64,000 nucleotides of DNA. Source: Microbacterium nymphoidis (GTDB lineage Bacteria > Actinomycetota > Actinomycetes > Actinomycetales > Microbacteriaceae). The translations under genes were made by a program, and so were the position numbers. Every line of letters starts with the position of its first letter. The stretch's first letter is position 1. The stretch covers positions 682,001 through 746,000 of the forward strand of contig NZ_JAJNOD010000001.1 of NCBI RefSeq assembly GCF_021044885.1. Reading direction: 5' to 3'. Below, one piece after another: positions 37,751 to 45,560 of this stretch. The notes under the pieces are model-generated. The model did no database searches. It had not been told where the DNA came from and was given only the letters and a program-made list of their open reading frames with translations.

Positions 37751-39175
37751 GTGCAGTACATCTCCACCCGTGGCACCGCTCTCGGACAGTACACCGACGT
37801 CCTCGTCGCCGGCCTCGCCCCCGATGGCGGACTCGCCGTCCCTGCGGAGGTGCCCGCCGTCCCCGCCGCGACCTTCGAGTCCTGGCGGGCGCTGTCGTAT
37901 CCGGAGCTGGCCACCGAGGTCATCGGGCTCTTCGCCACGGACATTCCCCGCGAGGACCTCGCCCGCCTGACGGGCGCGGCGTATGAGGGGTCGAAGTTCG
38001 AGGCCGACGACATCGTCCCGCTCACGGACATCGGTGGTGGGATGACCCTCGTCGGCCTCTCTGAGGGGCCCACCCTGGCCTTTAAGGACATGGCGATGCA
38101 GTTCCTCGGGGAGGCGATGGAGTACGCCCTCGCGAAGAACCAGGACATCCTCAACATCCTGGGTGCGACCTCCGGCGACACCGGCTCGGCCGCCGAGTAC
38201 GCATTCCGGGGACGCGACCGCATCGGCATCTTCATGCTTTCGCCGCAGGGGCGCATGAGCGCGTTCCAGCGCGCGCAGATGTACTCCTTGCAGGACGAGA
38301 ACGTGCACAATATCGCGGTCGAGGGCGTCTTCGATGACTGCCAGCACCTGGTGAAGACTCTCTCCGAGGACCTGGCGTTCAAGGACGCGCAGCACCTGGG
38401 CGCGGTCAACTCGATCAACTTCGGGCGGATCTCCGCACAGATCGTCTACTACGTGTGGGCCTGGCTGCGCACAACCGATGCCGTACCGGCCGAGGAACGG
38501 GCGACGTTCGAGGTGTCGTTCGCGGTGCCGTCGGGGAACTTCGGCAACATCCTCTCGGGCTACTACGCCAAGCTGCTGGGTGTTCCCGTGCGACGCCTCG
38601 TGCTGGCCTCCAACGAGAACAACGTGCTGGATGACTTCTTCCGCACCGGCGTATACCGCCCGCGCACGTCCGCAGAGACGCTGGCGACGTCCAGCCCCTC
38701 GATGGATGTGTCCAAGGCGTCCAACCTGGAGCGCTTCGTCTTCGATCTCCTGGGCCGCGACGCCCAGCGCACGGCGGGCGCGTGGCGCACGCTGGCCGAG
38801 ACCGGCTCGTTCGATCTGACGACCGAGCAGCCGCGCCTGGGCGCGGAGTTCGGCTTCGCCTCGGGCACCTCCACCCACGAGGACCGCATCCGCGTGATCC
38901 GCGAGGTGTTCCAGCGCAGCGGCGTCGTCATCGATCCCCACACGGCGGACGGTGCCGGAGTCGCGGCCGACTTCGTCGAGGACGGCGTGCCGATGCTCGT
39001 GCTGGAGACCGCCAAGCCGCGCAAGTTCCCGGAGACCATCGCCGAAGCCCTCGGCGAGACGCCGGAGCCGCCCGCCGCCGTGCGCGAGCTCATGGACGCC
39101 CCGCAACGCGTGGTCCGCATGGCCAATGACGAGCAGGCACTCCGGGAGTTCATCCAGGCCCACGCCGTCCGCTGA
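37751..39175 (+). CDS. thrC: Threonine synthase
   Basis: This 474-residue PLP enzyme converts O-phosphohomoserine to threonine. The N-terminal threonine-synthase domain (YISTRGTALGQYTDVLVAGL) and the PLP lysine Lys112 in GPTLAFKDMAMQFLG mark the long class seen in E. coli and yeast. The phosphate loop is ATSGDTGSAAEYAF. hom and thrB are not in the window, so thrC stands alone, between the Rieske/MBL and YdcF genes. The start is GTG with GAAGGAA upstream. Confidence 0.96.
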   Translation: MQYISTRGTALGQYTDVLVAGLAPDGGLAVPAEVPAVPAATFESWRALSYPELATEVIGLFATDIPREDLARLTGAAYEGSKFEADDIVPLTDIGGGMTLVGLSEGPTLAFKDMAMQFLGEAMEYALAKNQDILNILGATSGDTGSAAEYAFRGRDRIGIFMLSPQGRMSAFQRAQMYSLQDENVHNIAVEGVFDDCQHLVKTLSEDLAFKDAQHLGAVNSINFGRISAQIVYYVWAWLRTTDAVPAEERATFEVSFAVPSGNFGNILSGYYAKLLGVPVRRLVLASNENNVLDDFFRTGVYRPRTSAETLATSSPSMDVSKASNLERFVFDLLGRDAQRTAGAWRTLAETGSFDLTTEQPRLGAEFGFASGTSTHEDRIRVIREVFQRSGVVIDPHTADGAGVAADFVEDGVPMLVLETAKPRKFPETIAEALGETPEPPAAVRELMDAPQRVVRMANDEQALREFIQAHAVR

Positions 39176-39283
39176 CCCCGCGCGGCGACGATCGCCGATG
39201 CTCTCGGCGAGAACCCCCGCGCGCCAGATGAGGGGAACGCCGCGACAGCAGGAGCCGATCGCACCGACCCGCGCGACTCGCTG

Positions 39284-39868
39284 TCAGCGCCGCCTGCCGT
39301 GCCAGCGGGAGCGCACCGCGGCCACGAACGTCACCAGGGGCCGCTCGCCGAAGCGCCACTCGCGCCCCCGCACGAGTCGCGCACCCAGCTCGGGTCGGTC
39401 GGTGAGAAGCATCGCCCGAGCGCGTACGGCGTGGACCGGGTCGGAGACGATGGCGATCAGGTCATCCGAGCGCAGGAGCGGTGCGGTGAAGGCGATGTTC
39501 TCAGCCGTGCTGCGACTCTGCGCCTCTCGAAGGATCACGCCGCGCCATCCCTGACGGCGAGCCTCGGCGGCGAGTATCTCCGCTTCAGCGGTGTCGGAGT
39601 GCACCCGTCCGCCGGACACGATGAGAGCGCGCGGCACCGGCATGCTCCGCAGCGTGCGCAGCCCGGCGCGCACCCGCCATCGGTTGATGAGGTTGGCCCG
39701 TCCGCCGCGGTTGCCGAATCCCAGCACGATGACCACAGACCGGCTGCCGACGGTCGCCGTGCCGAGGTGGCGTCCCGTCGCGCGCCACGCCTCCCACTGC
39801 CCCCAGCCGAGCGCGGCCAGCGCGATGAGCAGCGATCCCCCGCCCAGGAGCTTCCTTCCCGATCCCAC
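39284..39868 (-). CDS. YdcF/DUF218 family membrane-anchored protein
   Basis: This 194-residue protein has an N-terminal membrane anchor (about 8-24) and a DUF218 domain with VVIVLGFGN, ALIVSGGRVHSDTAEAE and the acidic/Asn motif SRSTAENIAF, all typical of YdcF/SanA/ElyC proteins. Family members are linked to envelope and peptidoglycan-precursor integrity in some bacteria; the activity here is unknown. The GTG start at 39868 lies six bases after TAGCGT, with GGGGGT between, so it may be leaderless. Confidence 0.8.
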   Translation of the reverse strand: MGSGRKLLGGGSLLIALAALGWGQWEAWRATGRHLGTATVGSRSVVIVLGFGNRGGRANLINRWRVRAGLRTLRSMPVPRALIVSGGRVHSDTAEAEILAAEARRQGWRGVILREAQSRSTAENIAFTAPLLRSDDLIAIVSDPVHAVRARAMLLTDRPELGARLVRGREWRFGERPLVTFVAAVRSRWHGRRR

Positions 39869-39874
39869 ACCCCC

Positions 39875-39880
39875 ACGCTA
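39875..39880 (-). promoter_or_regulatory. Putative -10 box giving a leaderless YdcF-family transcript
   Basis: TAGCGT, then GGGGGT, then the GTG start. The six-base spacer is identical to the one before hisE. Confidence 0.45.
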
Positions 39881-40013
39881 CGCTGCGCCCTTCGTCTCCG
39901 ACCCCGGCGGCGCCTCGGCACGCCATGCTCGTCGACTCCCAGCCACCTCCCCCTCCAGGCGCGCGTGCCGTGCGCACCCGACGAACGCCCCGTGCGACGG
40001 CTCCCGGATATGC

Positions 40014-40045
40014 GAAACGCCCGTCCCTCGCGGGACGGGCGTTTC
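40014..40045 (-). terminator. Terminator after nusB
   Basis: A 14-bp perfect stem GAAACGCCCGTCCC/GGGACGGGCGTTTC with a four-base loop starts eight bases after the nusB stop. T residues are inside the stem rather than after it. Confidence 0.75.
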
Positions 40046-40053
40046 AGCGGTGA

Positions 40054-40464
40054 TCAGCTCGAGCGGGCGATACGGGCGAGGACACCGTGCACGAAGGCGC
40101 CGGAGTCATCGGTGGAGTACTCCTTCGCGAGTTCCACGGCCTCGTCGATCGCGACGGCCGCGGGGACCTCGTCGTTGAAGAGGATCTCCCAGCTGGCCAT
40201 GCGCAGCAGCGCGCGGTCGATGGCCGGCATGCGGTCGATCTTCCAGTCGCGCGCGTGCGTCACGATCTGCTCGTCGATCTCGTCGCGGTGATCGAGCACG
40301 CCGTCGACGATCTCGCGAGCGTACAGCCAGGAGGCCTCGCGCGCCGGCTCCCCGGCAGCGCGCTGCGCCTCCGCGGCAAGCGTCACGTCGAGCGCGTCAC
40401 CACGGACGTCGGACGAGAACAGGATGTCGAGCGCGCGCTTGCGCGCCTTGGTGCGTGCGGACAT
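40054..40464 (-). CDS. nusB: Transcription antitermination protein NusB
   Basis: This 136-residue all-helical protein binds boxA RNA with ribosomal S10 in rRNA antitermination. The N-terminal RTKARKRALDILFSSDVRG and the C-terminal NDEVPAAVAIDEAVELAKEY are characteristic. It follows efp by eight bases and ends the aroQ-efp-nusB unit with a strong hairpin. In many actinobacteria pyrR follows directly; here three genes intervene. Confidence 0.95.
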   Translation of the reverse strand: MSARTKARKRALDILFSSDVRGDALDVTLAAEAQRAAGEPAREASWLYAREIVDGVLDHRDEIDEQIVTHARDWKIDRMPAIDRALLRMASWEILFNDEVPAAVAIDEAVELAKEYSTDDSGAFVHGVLARIARSS

Positions 40465-40472
40465 TCAGCGAA

Positions 40473-41036
40473 TCAGTCGTTGACGCGGCCGAGGTAGTCA
40501 CCCGTGCGCGTGTCCACCTTGACCTTGGTTCCGGTCTCCAGGAACAGCGGGACCTGGATCTCGTAGCCGGTCTCCACGGTGGCGGGCTTGGTGCCGGCCG
40601 ACGAGCGGTCGCCCTGCAGACCGGGCTCCGTGTAGGTGATCTCGAGCACGACGGAGGCGGGAAGCTCGACGTACAGCGGGTTGCCGTTGTTGAGCGCGAT
40701 CTGCACCATCTGGTTCTCGAGCATGAAGTTCGCGGCGTCACCGACGGTAGCGGCGGCGACGGTGAGCTGGTCGTAGTCGTCGACATCCATGAAGACGAAG
40801 TTCTCGCCGTCGTTGTAGAGGTACTGGAAGTCGCGGCGGTCGACGTTCTCGATCTCGACCTTGGCACCGGCGTTGAAGGTGCGGTCGATGGTCTTGCCGG
40901 TGACGACGTTCTTGAGCTTGGTACGAACGAACGCACCGCCCTTGCCCGGCTTGACGTGCTGGAACTCCACGACGCTCAGCAGCTGGCCGTCGATCTTGAG
41001 GACGACGCCGTTCTTGATGTCCGCGGTGGATGCCAT
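40473..41036 (-). CDS. efp: Translation elongation factor P
   Basis: This 187-residue factor relieves ribosome stalling at polyproline. It has a KOW-like N-domain and two OB domains. The tip of the first domain is VKPGKGGAF with Lys32, the equivalent of the modified lysine of E. coli EF-P; actinobacterial EF-P works with the lysine unmodified. The ATG at 41036 matches the family start ([10 protein letters not shown]). A TAGAAT box 53 bases upstream suggests a promoter separate from aroQ. Confidence 0.96.
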   Translation of the reverse strand: MASTADIKNGVVLKIDGQLLSVVEFQHVKPGKGGAFVRTKLKNVVTGKTIDRTFNAGAKVEIENVDRRDFQYLYNDGENFVFMDVDDYDQLTVAAATVGDAANFMLENQMVQIALNNGNPLYVELPASVVLEITYTEPGLQGDRSSAGTKPATVETGYEIQVPLFLETGTKVKVDTRTGDYLGRVND

Positions 41037-41088
41037 GGGAAGTGATTCCGTTTCGTCTGTGGGAGTGGCCGGCGGTGGCCGACTCGTC

Positions 41089-41094
41089 ATTCTA
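41089..41094 (-). promoter_or_regulatory. Putative -10 box of efp-nusB
   Basis: TAGAAT on the minus strand lies in the 96-base gap between aroQ and efp and would give a leader of about 46 bases. Confidence 0.45.
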
Positions 41095-41132
41095 TCGGAC
41101 GCACCCGGTGATCCCCTGGGCGACGCGATTCG

Positions 41133-41591
41133 TCAGCCCTCCGCCTGTCCCTCCAGCACGTCACACAGTCGCTCGACGGCGCGTGCGTACCCCGCCACGC
41201 CCTCACCGATCACGTGTACGGCAGCCACGTCTCGCACATACGAGAACCTGCGAAACTCCTCGCGGTTGTTGATATCGGAGATGTGCACCTCGGCCGCGGG
41301 AATGCTGACGCTGTCCAACGCGTCCCGCAGCACCACGGACGTGTGCGTCAGCCCGCCGGGGTTGATGATGATCCCTGCGCAATCCAGGCGAGCGTCGTGA
41401 ATCGCGTCGATGATGACGCCCTCATGGTTCGACTGCACCGCGCGCACATCGAAGCCGCGCGCTGCTGCCGTGGTGCGAACCAGGGCCTCCACATCGGCAA
41501 GGGTGTCGGTGCCGTAGACCTCCGGCTGCCGGGTGCCGAGGAGGTTGAGGTTCGGTCCGTTCACGAGCAGCAGGCGACGAGGTGCGGTCAT
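41133..41591 (-). CDS. aroQ: 3-dehydroquinate dehydratase, type II
   Basis: This 152-residue dodecameric enzyme makes 3-dehydroshikimate. NGPNLNLLGTRQPEVYG carries the catalytic Arg21 and Tyr26, QSNHEGVIIDAIHDA follows, and the His in EVHISDINNREEFR is the catalytic base. It would normally follow aroB, but four accessory genes now separate them. It has its own probable leaderless promoter: TAGCCT, six bases, ATG. Confidence 0.96.
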   Translation of the reverse strand: MTAPRRLLLVNGPNLNLLGTRQPEVYGTDTLADVEALVRTTAAARGFDVRAVQSNHEGVIIDAIHDARLDCAGIIINPGGLTHTSVVLRDALDSVSIPAAEVHISDINNREEFRRFSYVRDVAAVHVIGEGVAGYARAVERLCDVLEGQAEG

Positions 41592-41597
41592 GTTCGG

Positions 41598-41603
41598 AGG
41601 CTA
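41598..41603 (-). promoter_or_regulatory. Putative -10 box giving a leaderless aroQ transcript
   Basis: TAGCCT on the minus strand ends six bases (CCGAAC) before the aroQ ATG at 41591. Confidence 0.5.
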
Positions 41604-41631
41604 TCAGCGAGATGGATGCGGCTGCATCGCA

Positions 41632-41637
41632 TAGCCT
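41632..41637 (+). promoter_or_regulatory. Putative -10 box giving a leaderless GrpB-family transcript
   Basis: TAGCCT on the plus strand ends six bases (CGAAGG) before the ATG at 41644. It faces the same box for aroQ 28 bases away. Confidence 0.45.
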
Positions 41638-41643
41638 CGAAGG

Positions 41644-42279
41644 ATGTCCCCCACCGCCGCCGAGATCGCCAGCTTCCATGAGGACGAGCCTCCCGCCGGA
41701 GCGGATCCCTTCGTCTTTCGCCGGCCCGTCGCGCCCATCGTGATCGCGGAACCGGATCCGCGCTGGCCGCAGACCGCCGAGCAGGTCATCGCCACCGTAC
41801 GCCGCGCCCTGGGACCAGGCTGCCTCCGGATCGAGCACGTGGGATCCACCGCGGTCCCCGGCCTTCCCGCGAAGCCACTGATCGACCTGGACCTGATCGT
41901 TGCGAGACCCGATCGCGAATCCGACTACGTCCCGGCTCTGACGGCCGCGGGTTTCGTGCTGTCGGTGCGTGAGCCGTGGTGGCACGAGCACCGCATGTTC
42001 ATCTACGACAACCCCGACGTGAACCTGCACGTGTTCTCCCCCTCAGCTCCCGAACCGTGGAAGCACATCATTCTGCGCGATCACTTGCGAGCGAATCCCC
42101 GGGACAGGGAACGCTACGCCGACGCAAAGCGCGCGGCGGCGGCAGCAGCCACCGCGGCAGGCGAACGAGTCATGGAGTACAACGCGAGGAAGGAGACCGC
42201 GCTCCGCGAGATCCTGCTTCGTGCGCTCGCCGCCGCCGGCTGCGCACCTGAGGAGCCGGCGGCTGATCCTCGGCAGTAG
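41644..42279 (+). CDS. GrpB/UPF0157 family protein (nucleotidyltransferase fold)
   Basis: This 211-residue protein carries the GrpB signature HVGSTAVPGLPAKPLIDLD at about residues 61-80, including the Gly-Ser and acidic pair of the nucleotidyltransferase fold, and the family segment HLHVFSPSAPEP-like NLHVFSPSAPEPWKH. In some proteins this domain is fused to dephospho-CoA kinase; here it stands alone. The substrate is unknown. It begins a two-gene plus-strand unit inserted into the shikimate cluster. Confidence 0.85.
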   Translation: MSPTAAEIASFHEDEPPAGADPFVFRRPVAPIVIAEPDPRWPQTAEQVIATVRRALGPGCLRIEHVGSTAVPGLPAKPLIDLDLIVARPDRESDYVPALTAAGFVLSVREPWWHEHRMFIYDNPDVNLHVFSPSAPEPWKHIILRDHLRANPRDRERYADAKRAAAAAATAAGERVMEYNARKETALREILLRALAAAGCAPEEPAADPRQ

Positions 42280-42282
42280 GGT
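42277..42282 (+). promoter_or_regulatory. Putative -10 box giving a leaderless hydrolase transcript
   Basis: TAGGGT, then GTGCCC, then ATG at 42289. The TAG of the box is also the stop codon of the GrpB-family gene. Confidence 0.35.
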
Positions 42283-42288
42283 GTGCCC

Positions 42289-42930
42289 ATGCGACTCCAC
42301 ATCCACAGCCCGGGACGCTCCGGCCCCCGCGCTTGGCCGTCGGCGCCGGGAGACGCACGCTTCATCGCGCTGCGCGCCGATGAGCCCGCCCGTGACGCGG
42401 CATCCGAACTGGCGAAGGTCGGCCTCGACGACAGCACGGAAGCCGTGTTCGCCCATTCCTACCTCGCGATCCCCGCGGCCCTCGCGGTCCGGGAGTCGTC
42501 CGTGGCACTGGTGCTGGTGGAGCCCGCGTTTTACGACATCGCCCGCGGGCACCGCGACATCGAGTCCCACATCAGCACCATCGAACATGCACGCCTGCAG
42601 CTCGCCGCCGGCGATCTCTGGGGCTACTGGACGGCCATCCGGCCGCTGATGTTCGGCGGGCCAGCGCAGGAAGTGACGTGGGAGGAGGAACGCGCCGCGG
42701 CCGCCGAGTTCGCGCGGCGCACTCTCCCCTGGGGGCACGGCTTACGAGCAGAGCACCTCAACGCGCCGCGCATCCTGGTTGTGACCGGCGGTTGGAACGA
42801 CGAGTACGAAGCGATCGCCGGCCGGCTCGTCGATGCCGGCGCCTCACACGTCGTGCTCCCGGGACATGGTCATCGCGCTCAGGATCACCCACGATTTGCA
42901 GAGGTCGCGTCCGCGTTCCTTGATCGATAG
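42289..42930 (+). CDS. Alpha/beta hydrolase fold protein
   Basis: This 213-residue protein resembles a short alpha/beta hydrolase. It has the nucleophile-elbow-like AHSYLAIPAALAV near residue 51 (His-Ser in place of the usual Gly-x-Ser-x-Gly), a strand ILVVTGGWNDEYEAIA that should carry the acid, and a terminal VVLPGHGHRAQDHPRFAE with the likely catalytic His. The degenerate elbow makes activity uncertain. The ATG at 42289 is nine bases after the GrpB-family stop. Confidence 0.65.
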   Translation: MRLHIHSPGRSGPRAWPSAPGDARFIALRADEPARDAASELAKVGLDDSTEAVFAHSYLAIPAALAVRESSVALVLVEPAFYDIARGHRDIESHISTIEHARLQLAAGDLWGYWTAIRPLMFGGPAQEVTWEEERAAAAEFARRTLPWGHGLRAEHLNAPRILVVTGGWNDEYEAIAGRLVDAGASHVVLPGHGHRAQDHPRFAEVASAFLDR

Positions 42931-42997
42931 TCACCGGCTCCTCGCTGCCGGTCAGGCGGTGGAAAACAGGCTCAGGGCGTCGCAAGCATTCCGAAGG

Positions 42998-43498
42998 TCA
43001 TGAGCTCTGGGTCGCCTCGGTGCCAGGAACTCTTCCGACCGCCGCGCGACGAAGATGAAGAATCGGGTACGGGCGTCCATCACCATCGGTCTCGCTGCGG
43101 CCGACCACCTCGAATCCACGGCGTACGTAGAAGCCCAACGCCGCCGGATTCTGCTCGTTCACGTCTACGCGGACCACACCGTGCTCGTCCAGCGCATGTT
43201 CGAGCAGGGCCGAGCCGACGCCCTGTCCCGCCGCGTGCGGGGACACGAACAGCATCTCCAGGCCGCCATCGAGTACGCCGGCGAATCCGAGCGGCCGCCC
43301 TTCGTGCTCAGCCACCACCAGCGTGACCGCGGGGAAGTACGCGGTGGCGAGGTTGCCCTGGATCCGGGCGAAGTCGACCGGGTCGAGGAAGTCGTGCGTG
43401 TCGCGGACGGCGTCCGCCCAGATCTCCACGAGAGCCGGGAACTCCGACTCCCCCCACACCGGACGGATGACAACGGGGATGGGGCGCCGGATGCTCAT
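42998..43498 (-). CDS. GNAT family N-acetyltransferase
   Basis: This 166-residue acetyltransferase has the acetyl-CoA motif LFVSPHAAGQGVGSALLEHA (Q/R-x-x-G-x-G/A type), a beta4 strand LGFAGVLDGGLEML and the C-terminal NEQNPAALGFYVRRGFEVVG. The N-terminal AVRDTHDFLDPVDF resembles a group of small-molecule GNATs. The substrate is unknown. It is co-directional with the VOC gene, 21 bases downstream of it in physical order. Confidence 0.85.
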   Translation of the reverse strand: MSIRRPIPVVIRPVWGESEFPALVEIWADAVRDTHDFLDPVDFARIQGNLATAYFPAVTLVVAEHEGRPLGFAGVLDGGLEMLFVSPHAAGQGVGSALLEHALDEHGVVRVDVNEQNPAALGFYVRRGFEVVGRSETDGDGRPYPILHLRRAAVGRVPGTEATQSS

Positions 43499-43519
43499 CT
43501 CCCTATCCTCACATCGACA

Positions 43520-44407
43520 TCAGAAGTCGGCGATCACCAGCTTCTTCATCTGCAGCATGTGCTCAAAGGCTCCCGGTCGTTCCATCAGCTCGCCCATGTT
43601 CTCCGGAACGATCTGCCAGCTCACTCCGAACTCATCCGCCAGCCACCCGCACTGCTCAGCTTCGGGCACGGCGCTGAGGGCGTTCCAGTAGGTGTCGATC
43701 TCCGTCTGATCGGCGCAGCGGACCTCGAGCGACACTCCGCAGTCGAAGAACCACTCGTGATCGGTGGCTCCGCCGTCCATCGCCGTGAACCACTGATCGC
43801 CGATGCGGAACTCGCTGAACATCACCCGGTCCTCTCCCGGGTACGGTGCCACGGTTCCCACCGCGGCATCGGGGAACAGCGAGGTGTAGCGCTCCACGGC
43901 CTCTCGTGCGCGCCCATCCGAGCGGCCGACGAAGGTGAGGGACGGGATGATGAACGGGCGCGGATCGCCCGTGGGGTCGGTGAGCATGAGCTGCCAGGTG
44001 AAGCCGAACTTGTCCTGCACCCACCCGTATCGCTGGCTGAACGGGTACTCCTGGAGCGGCATCAGCACCTCGCCGCCTTCACTCAGACGCGCCCAGACGG
44101 CGTCGAGGGCCTCGCGCGCGGCAGCGGGATCGCCATCGAACATCAGGGGGTCGAAGTTCACCATGAAGGAGATCGACGGGTTGGGGCGGAACTCGGGCCC
44201 CGCGTTGATCAGCGTGAACCGGAAGTCGCCCACCGTGACATCCACCGTCAGGGCGTCGCCGGCCAACGGCTCCTGGAAGTCGAGCAGCCCCTCCGTGGGG
44301 TACCTGCTCGTCACCTGCGCCGAGCCGCCCGGAAGAGCGTCCGCGTAGAACCGGCCCGCCTCCTCGGCCGTGCCGTTACACCAGATGTTGGGAATGATCT
44401 TCCGCAT
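43520..44407 (-). CDS. Tandem PhnB-like VOC-superfamily protein
   Basis: This 295-residue protein contains two copies of a PhnB/glyoxalase-like domain. The first starts at PNIWCNGTAEEAGRFYADAL and ends with DKFGFTWQLML. The second starts at SLTFVGRSDGRAREAVERY and ends with DEFGVSWQIVP. Members are often annotated as 3-demethylubiquinone methyltransferase-like, but there is no methyltransferase motif and the role is unknown. The ATG at 44407 has GGGAGG upstream and a TACCCT box at 44435-44440. Confidence 0.82.
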   Translation of the reverse strand: MRKIIPNIWCNGTAEEAGRFYADALPGGSAQVTSRYPTEGLLDFQEPLAGDALTVDVTVGDFRFTLINAGPEFRPNPSISFMVNFDPLMFDGDPAAAREALDAVWARLSEGGEVLMPLQEYPFSQRYGWVQDKFGFTWQLMLTDPTGDPRPFIIPSLTFVGRSDGRAREAVERYTSLFPDAAVGTVAPYPGEDRVMFSEFRIGDQWFTAMDGGATDHEWFFDCGVSLEVRCADQTEIDTYWNALSAVPEAEQCGWLADEFGVSWQIVPENMGELMERPGAFEHMLQMKKLVIADF

Positions 44408-44434
44408 GAGGGCCTCCCGCCGTTCGTGGCTCTG

Positions 44435-44440
44435 AGGGTA
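44435..44440 (-). promoter_or_regulatory. Putative -10 box of the VOC-GNAT unit
   Basis: TACCCT on the minus strand lies 28 bases before the ATG at 44407, with GGGAGG in the leader. Confidence 0.35.
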
Positions 44441-44486
44441 CGCCGGACCACCGACATTGAACATCCCCCATCCACGGGCACGCCGC

Positions 44487-45560
44487 TCAGCCGGAGATCT
44501 CCTGGTAGGCGGCGAAGAGGAGCGACTCATCCGGAGCCTGCAGCACGGTGGGCCGGGCGATGTCGTCGAGGACGATGAAGCGCAGCATTCCGCCGCGCGA
44601 CTTCTTGTCGCGCTGCATCGTGGACAGCAGCGATGGCCAGCGGCCGGCGAGGTAGGTGGTCGGCAGCCCGAGGCTCTCGAAGATGTCGCGGTGCACGGCG
44701 ACCGCGTCATCACTCAGTCGTCCGGCCAGCCGTGACAGCTCGGCAGCGAACATCATGCCCACCGAGATCGCTGCGCCATGGCGCCAGCGGTAGCGCTCAG
44801 CGTGCTCGATCGCGTGACCGAGCGTGTGGCCGTAGTTGAGGATCTCACGCAGTCCTGCCTCGCGCAGGTCCTCCCCCACGACGTCCGCCTTCATCTGAAT
44901 GGCGAGCTCGATGCTGCGGCGGAATTCAGCGCTCGTCACGTCGGTCGCACGCTCGGGGTCTGCACGCACGATGTCGAGGATCTCGGGATAGTGGATGAAT
45001 CCAGCCTTGACGACCTCGGCGTAGCCGGCAACCGCCTCGTTGCGACTCAGCGAGCGCAACAGCTCGAGGTCCGCCACCACGGCGTAGGGCGGCCAGAACG
45101 ATCCGACCAGGTTCTTGCCCTCGGCCGTGTTCACTCCGGTCTTGCCGCCGACGGACGCGTCCACCATGCCCAGCACCGTCGTCGGCACCTGCACCACGGG
45201 GACGCCGCGCAGCCACGTGGCGGCGACGAAGCCGGCGAGGTCCGTGACCGCACCTCCGCCGAAGCCGACCACCGCGTCGGTGCGCGTGAAATCGCTCTGC
45301 CCGAGGATCTGCCAGCAGAAGGCGGCCACCTCGATGCGCTTGCCCTGCTCGGCGTCGGGGATCTCGGCCAGCAGCACCTCGCGATCTGCCATCAGCTGCT
45401 GGCGCAGCTTCTCGGCCTGGGCGCCCAGGGTCGGCGGGTGGATGATGAGCACCTTGCGGGCGTTGGGCGGCAGCACCGTGCCGAGGTCGGCCAGCAGTCC
45501 CTCACCGATCGAGATGTCGTAGCCGGGCTCACCGGAGACGTGGATCGTGGTGGTACTCAT
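44487..45560 (-). CDS. aroB: 3-dehydroquinate synthase
   Basis: This 357-residue NAD- and Zn-dependent enzyme cyclises DAHP. Signatures are AVVGFGGGAVTDLAGFVAA, the NAD/substrate region VPTTVLGMVDASVGGKTGVN, and the metal ligands in LREILNYGHTLGHAIEH. It overlaps aroK by four bases and ends the contiguous aroE-aroC-aroK-aroB block. Confidence 0.97.
   Translation of the reverse strand: MSTTTIHVSGEPGYDISIGEGLLADLGTVLPPNARKVLIIHPPTLGAQAEKLRQQLMADREVLLAEIPDAEQGKRIEVAAFCWQILGQSDFTRTDAVVGFGGGAVTDLAGFVAATWLRGVPVVQVPTTVLGMVDASVGGKTGVNTAEGKNLVGSFWPPYAVVADLELLRSLSRNEAVAGYAEVVKAGFIHYPEILDIVRADPERATDVTSAEFRRSIELAIQMKADVVGEDLREAGLREILNYGHTLGHAIEHAERYRWRHGAAISVGMMFAAELSRLAGRLSDDAVAVHRDIFESLGLPTTYLAGRWPSLLSTMQRDKKSRGGMLRFIVLDDIARPTVLQAPDESLLFAAYQEISG

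Noticed and set aside
43520-44713. Longer start for the VOC gene at 44713
   Set aside because: The extra N-terminus is Ser/Arg/Pro-rich, overlaps aroB in a different frame and removes the well-placed GGGAGG ribosome site before 44407.
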